Made by a program: the position numbers and the translations under genes
Shown: positions 61,897-64,000 of the stretch, one piece after another
Layout: each line of letters opens with the position of its first letter
Numbering within the stretch: the stretch's first letter is position 1
The notes under the pieces: model-generated
The model's input: the letters and a program-made list of their open reading frames with translations, nothing else
Database searches by the model: none
What the model was told of the DNA's origin: nothing
From: Clostridium sp. CAG:964
GTDB lineage: Bacteria; Bacillota; Clostridia; Oscillospirales; Acutalibacteraceae
Assembly (NCBI GenBank): GCA_000435335.1
Contig: FR891346.1
Span: 37,569 to 101,568 of the forward strand
Length of the DNA stretch: 64,000 bases
Direction of reading: 5' to 3'

Positions 61897-62604
61897 TTGA
61901 AAAAAGCAGGTAAAATATGGGTAGTGGTTTTGGTTATCCTATTGGTGCTGACTGCTGCGTTGGGAGCAGGTGCATATTTTATTTACACATCGGCCACCGA
62001 CCTTTCGGAATCAAATAAGGTTAATAAAACCGAATCGGATTCAATTTTAGAGCCGCTTGTAAAGTCCATTGTTTTGGGAGAGGAGCAAACCATAACAGAC
62101 AGTGACATTAACGGTGCACTGGCTATGGTGATAAACTCCTACAACGAAAACCTAACCGACAGCCAAAGGAAAGATGCCTTCATAGTTAAGGGAGCGTCAA
62201 TATATCTTACGGGAAATAATACGGCAAAAATATATGCCGAGCTTAATTATAACGATATAAAGCTTCTGTTTTCCGCAAATTCAAAAATAGTTTTTAATGA
62301 AAACAGTGATTTTATTTATTTTGAGGTATCCGACACAAAGTTGGGAAGTCTGCCTATACCTACAGAATTTATAATGTCTAAGCTTGCAGACGGCATAGAC
62401 AGCATTAACAAGGATTTTCGGGTTAATGGCAACAGGATTATTATTCCGTCGGAATATACCTTTGAAATTTTGGAAAGGGAGCTGACGCTCAGAATAACTG
62501 CTCTTAATGCTTCTGACGGCAGTGCTACCGTAAAAACAACAAGTGCTATGAAATTTTTAGAGGGGTTAATATCTGATATTTTCAAAGATCTTTTTAGCGA
62601 TTAA
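61897..62604 (+). CDS. Membrane-anchored YpmS-like protein
   Basis: A 235-residue protein with one N-terminal membrane helix (about 8-31) and a predicted extracytoplasmic domain: ITDSDINGALAMVINSY, AELNYNDIKLLFSANSKIVF, and a C-terminal strand set. The layout fits the DUF2140/YpmS group of surface proteins that bind lipids or acyl chains, but similarity is by pattern only. The start is TTG with AAGGAGG 9 bases upstream. It follows mutS2 by 22 bp and is the last gene of that unit. Confidence 0.75.
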   Translation: MKKAGKIWVVVLVILLVLTAALGAGAYFIYTSATDLSESNKVNKTESDSILEPLVKSIVLGEEQTITDSDINGALAMVINSYNENLTDSQRKDAFIVKGASIYLTGNNTAKIYAELNYNDIKLLFSANSKIVFNENSDFIYFEVSDTKLGSLPIPTEFIMSKLADGIDSINKDFRVNGNRIIIPSEYTFEILERELTLRITALNASDGSATVKTTSAMKFLEGLISDIFKDLFSD

Positions 62605-62608
62605 AAGC

Positions 62609-62650
62609 AACAGGGTGTACGCATTAATTTGCATACACCCTGTTTTGTTT
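62609..62650. terminator. Convergent terminator between the YpmS-like gene and argS
   Basis: A 15-bp stem with one G-U pair (62609-62623 with 62630-62644) followed by TTGTTTTT on the plus strand. Confidence 0.82.
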
Positions 62651-62680
62651 TTATGATTTACAAAATATAAAATTTAAAAA

Positions 62681-64000
62681 TTACATACTTTCCGGAGCGT
62701 TAATTTTCAGCATGGTAAGCACATTTTTAATTACAATTTTTGCTGCAATACAAAGGTTAAGTCTTGCCTGTGTAAGACTTTCGTTGTCGCCCTTTACTCT
62801 GCAGGCATTGTAGAACTTGTGGAACAGAGCCGCCAGCTGTAAAACATAGCGTGTTACCTTTGTAGGGTCATAATCCTTTGCAGCTGCAATAATTTCGTTT
62901 GTATAGCCTGCAAGGTGGTTAATAAGCTCCTTTTCCTCAGGTGCGCTTAGCAGTGCAAGCTCCTCGTCTGTACACTCTCTGGGAGTTATGCCGTCGCTTT
63001 CCAAGGCCTTAATTATGCTGCATATTCTTGCATGGGCATACTGTACATAGTAAACAGGATTTTGAGAATCCTCTGTAACAGCCAGGTCAATGTCAAAGTC
63101 CATTTGAGTGTTTGCCTCACGCATATTAAACAGGAATCTTGCGGCGTCAACAGGTACTTCTTCTATTAGTGTGCTGAGCGTTACAGCCTTGCCCGAACGC
63201 TTAGAAAGCTTGTAAACATCGCCGTCCTTAATCAGTCTTACCATTTGCATAATAATAATGTCCAGGCGGTTGGAGTCTACTCCCAGTGCCTCCATAGACG
63301 CCTTTATTCTAGGTATATAACCGTGGTGGTCTGCACCTAAAATATCTATGGCAGTGTCAAAGCCACGGGTAACCAGCTTGTTGTAGTGGTATGCAATGTC
63401 AGGCACCAGGTATGTTGGCACACCGTTGGCACGCAGCAGAACTCTGTCCTTGTCGTCGCCAAAGTCTGTAGTTTTAAACCACAGTGCGTCGTCTTGGTAA
63501 TAGGTATGACCGGACGCCTTTAGTTTTTCTATAATGTCCTTTACAGCGCCGCTGTTGTGCAGTGAGCTTTCAAGGAACCAGTTGTCGTATTCTATTCTGT
63601 ATTTTTGCAGATCCTTTTTAAGGTTAGCAATGTTTATAGGCAGTGCGTAATCACACAGTGCCTGCTTACGCTCCTGCGATGGTACATTAACATACTTGTC
63701 GCCGTACAATTTGTTAAAAGCCTCTGCGTGTGCTGTAATGTCGGCACCTTGGTAAGCGTCCTCCGGCATTTCTATTGTGTTGTCATAAATTTGCAGATAC
63801 CTAACCTCAAGCGATGTCTTAAACTTCTCTATCTGATTGCCGGCGTCATTTACATAAAATTCTCTTTCAACATCATATCCGGCTGTTTGCAGTACGCTTG
63901 CCAAACAGTCGCCCAAAGCACCGCCACGGGCGTTGCCTATGTGCATAGGGCCTGTAGGATTTGCAGATACAAACTCAACTAAAATCCTCTTTCCCTCACC
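62681..64000 (-). CDS. argS: Arginyl-tRNA synthetase (3' part, start outside the window)
   Basis: About 439 C-terminal residues of a class I synthetase for tRNA-Arg. The frame is open to the end of the window. VEFVSANPTGPMHIGNARGG is the HIGH region, RANGVPTYLVPDIAYHYNK and ILGADHHGYIPRIKA follow, with KLSKRSGKAVTL as the KMSKS equivalent and the DALR anticodon-binding domain ending LTMLKINAPESM. About 120 N-terminal residues are missing because of the window edge. An internal ATG at the HIGH motif is not the start. Confidence 0.97.
   Translation of the reverse strand, partial: GEGKRILVEFVSANPTGPMHIGNARGGALGDCLASVLQTAGYDVEREFYVNDAGNQIEKFKTSLEVRYLQIYDNTIEMPEDAYQGADITAHAEAFNKLYGDKYVNVPSQERKQALCDYALPINIANLKKDLQKYRIEYDNWFLESSLHNSGAVKDIIEKLKASGHTYYQDDALWFKTTDFGDDKDRVLLRANGVPTYLVPDIAYHYNKLVTRGFDTAIDILGADHHGYIPRIKASMEALGVDSNRLDIIIMQMVRLIKDGDVYKLSKRSGKAVTLSTLIEEVPVDAARFLFNMREANTQMDFDIDLAVTEDSQNPVYYVQYAHARICSIIKALESDGITPRECTDEELALLSAPEEKELINHLAGYTNEIIAAAKDYDPTKVTRYVLQLAALFHKFYNACRVKGDNESLTQARLNLCIAAKIVIKNVLTMLKINAPESM

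Overview
The window is about 64 kb of AT-rich chromosome from an endospore-forming member of the Clostridia, most likely of the Ruminococcaceae/Oscillospiraceae type. This rests on gene content: sigG, spoIVB and spo0A are present; the block phoH-ybeY-dgkA-era-yqzL-recO is in Firmicutes order; ribonuclease Y, MutS2 and two-subunit PyrD/PyrK dihydroorotate dehydrogenase are present; and strong Shine-Dalgarno sites and TTGACA/TATAAT promoters are common. No phage, insertion sequence, CRISPR array or rRNA is visible. The exact taxon cannot be set by eye.

Layout. Positions 1-7200 hold the end of an unrecognised gene, a P2A-type ATPase behind a manganese (yybP-ykoY) riboswitch, a solitary HPr-kinase-like ATPase, and a Zn/Cd-type P1B ATPase with two almost identical metal-binding domains and a palindromic operator. 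A tRNA-Tyr/tRNA-Thr pair and a large two-HTH protein follow. From 9.8 to 15.7 kb lie housekeeping genes (phosphohexomutase, rsgA-thiN, ruvX-pyrD-pyrK). From 15.9 to 21.5 kb lie an SGNH-hydrolase lipoprotein and the sporulation genes sigG, spoIVB and spo0A. From 21.7 to 28.8 kb are gap, rny, a self-contained XRE/DUF3169-like pair with an operator array, an orphan HMA protein, and aminotransferase-trpS.

From 29.0 to 37.1 kb is the least familiar stretch. It has a three-gene signalling operon (a membrane protein that looks like a dead histidine kinase, a canonical kinase, and a LuxR-type regulator). These are followed by a small membrane protein, a degenerate receiver, an unknown protein, a double zinc-ribbon membrane protein, a TPM-domain protein and another unknown. 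The ordinary part resumes with an iron alcohol dehydrogenase, a purine permease, rpmG-secE-nusG-rplK-rplA-rplJ-rplL with an L10 leader, a three-subunit biotin-dependent carboxyltransferase set, a GNAT enzyme, rpmB, tRNA-Leu, a zinc-ribbon membrane protein, ilvB-ilvN-ilvC, an IscR-like Rrf2 regulator, phoH to recO, mutS2, a YpmS-like protein and the 3' part of argS.

Themes. Metal homeostasis recurs: Mn riboswitch, Zn ATPase, orphan metallochaperone, Fe-S type regulator. Commitment to sporulation is covered by spo0A, and later engulfment/forespore control by spoIVB and sigG. Translation and RNA turnover genes dominate the rest. The items most worth follow-up are the kinase/pseudokinase operon, the perfect 170-bp tandem duplication in the Zn ATPase, the half-site array before the XRE/DUF3169 pair, and the divergent transcarboxylase-like operon. 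All calls come from reading sequence and motifs; no database search was run.
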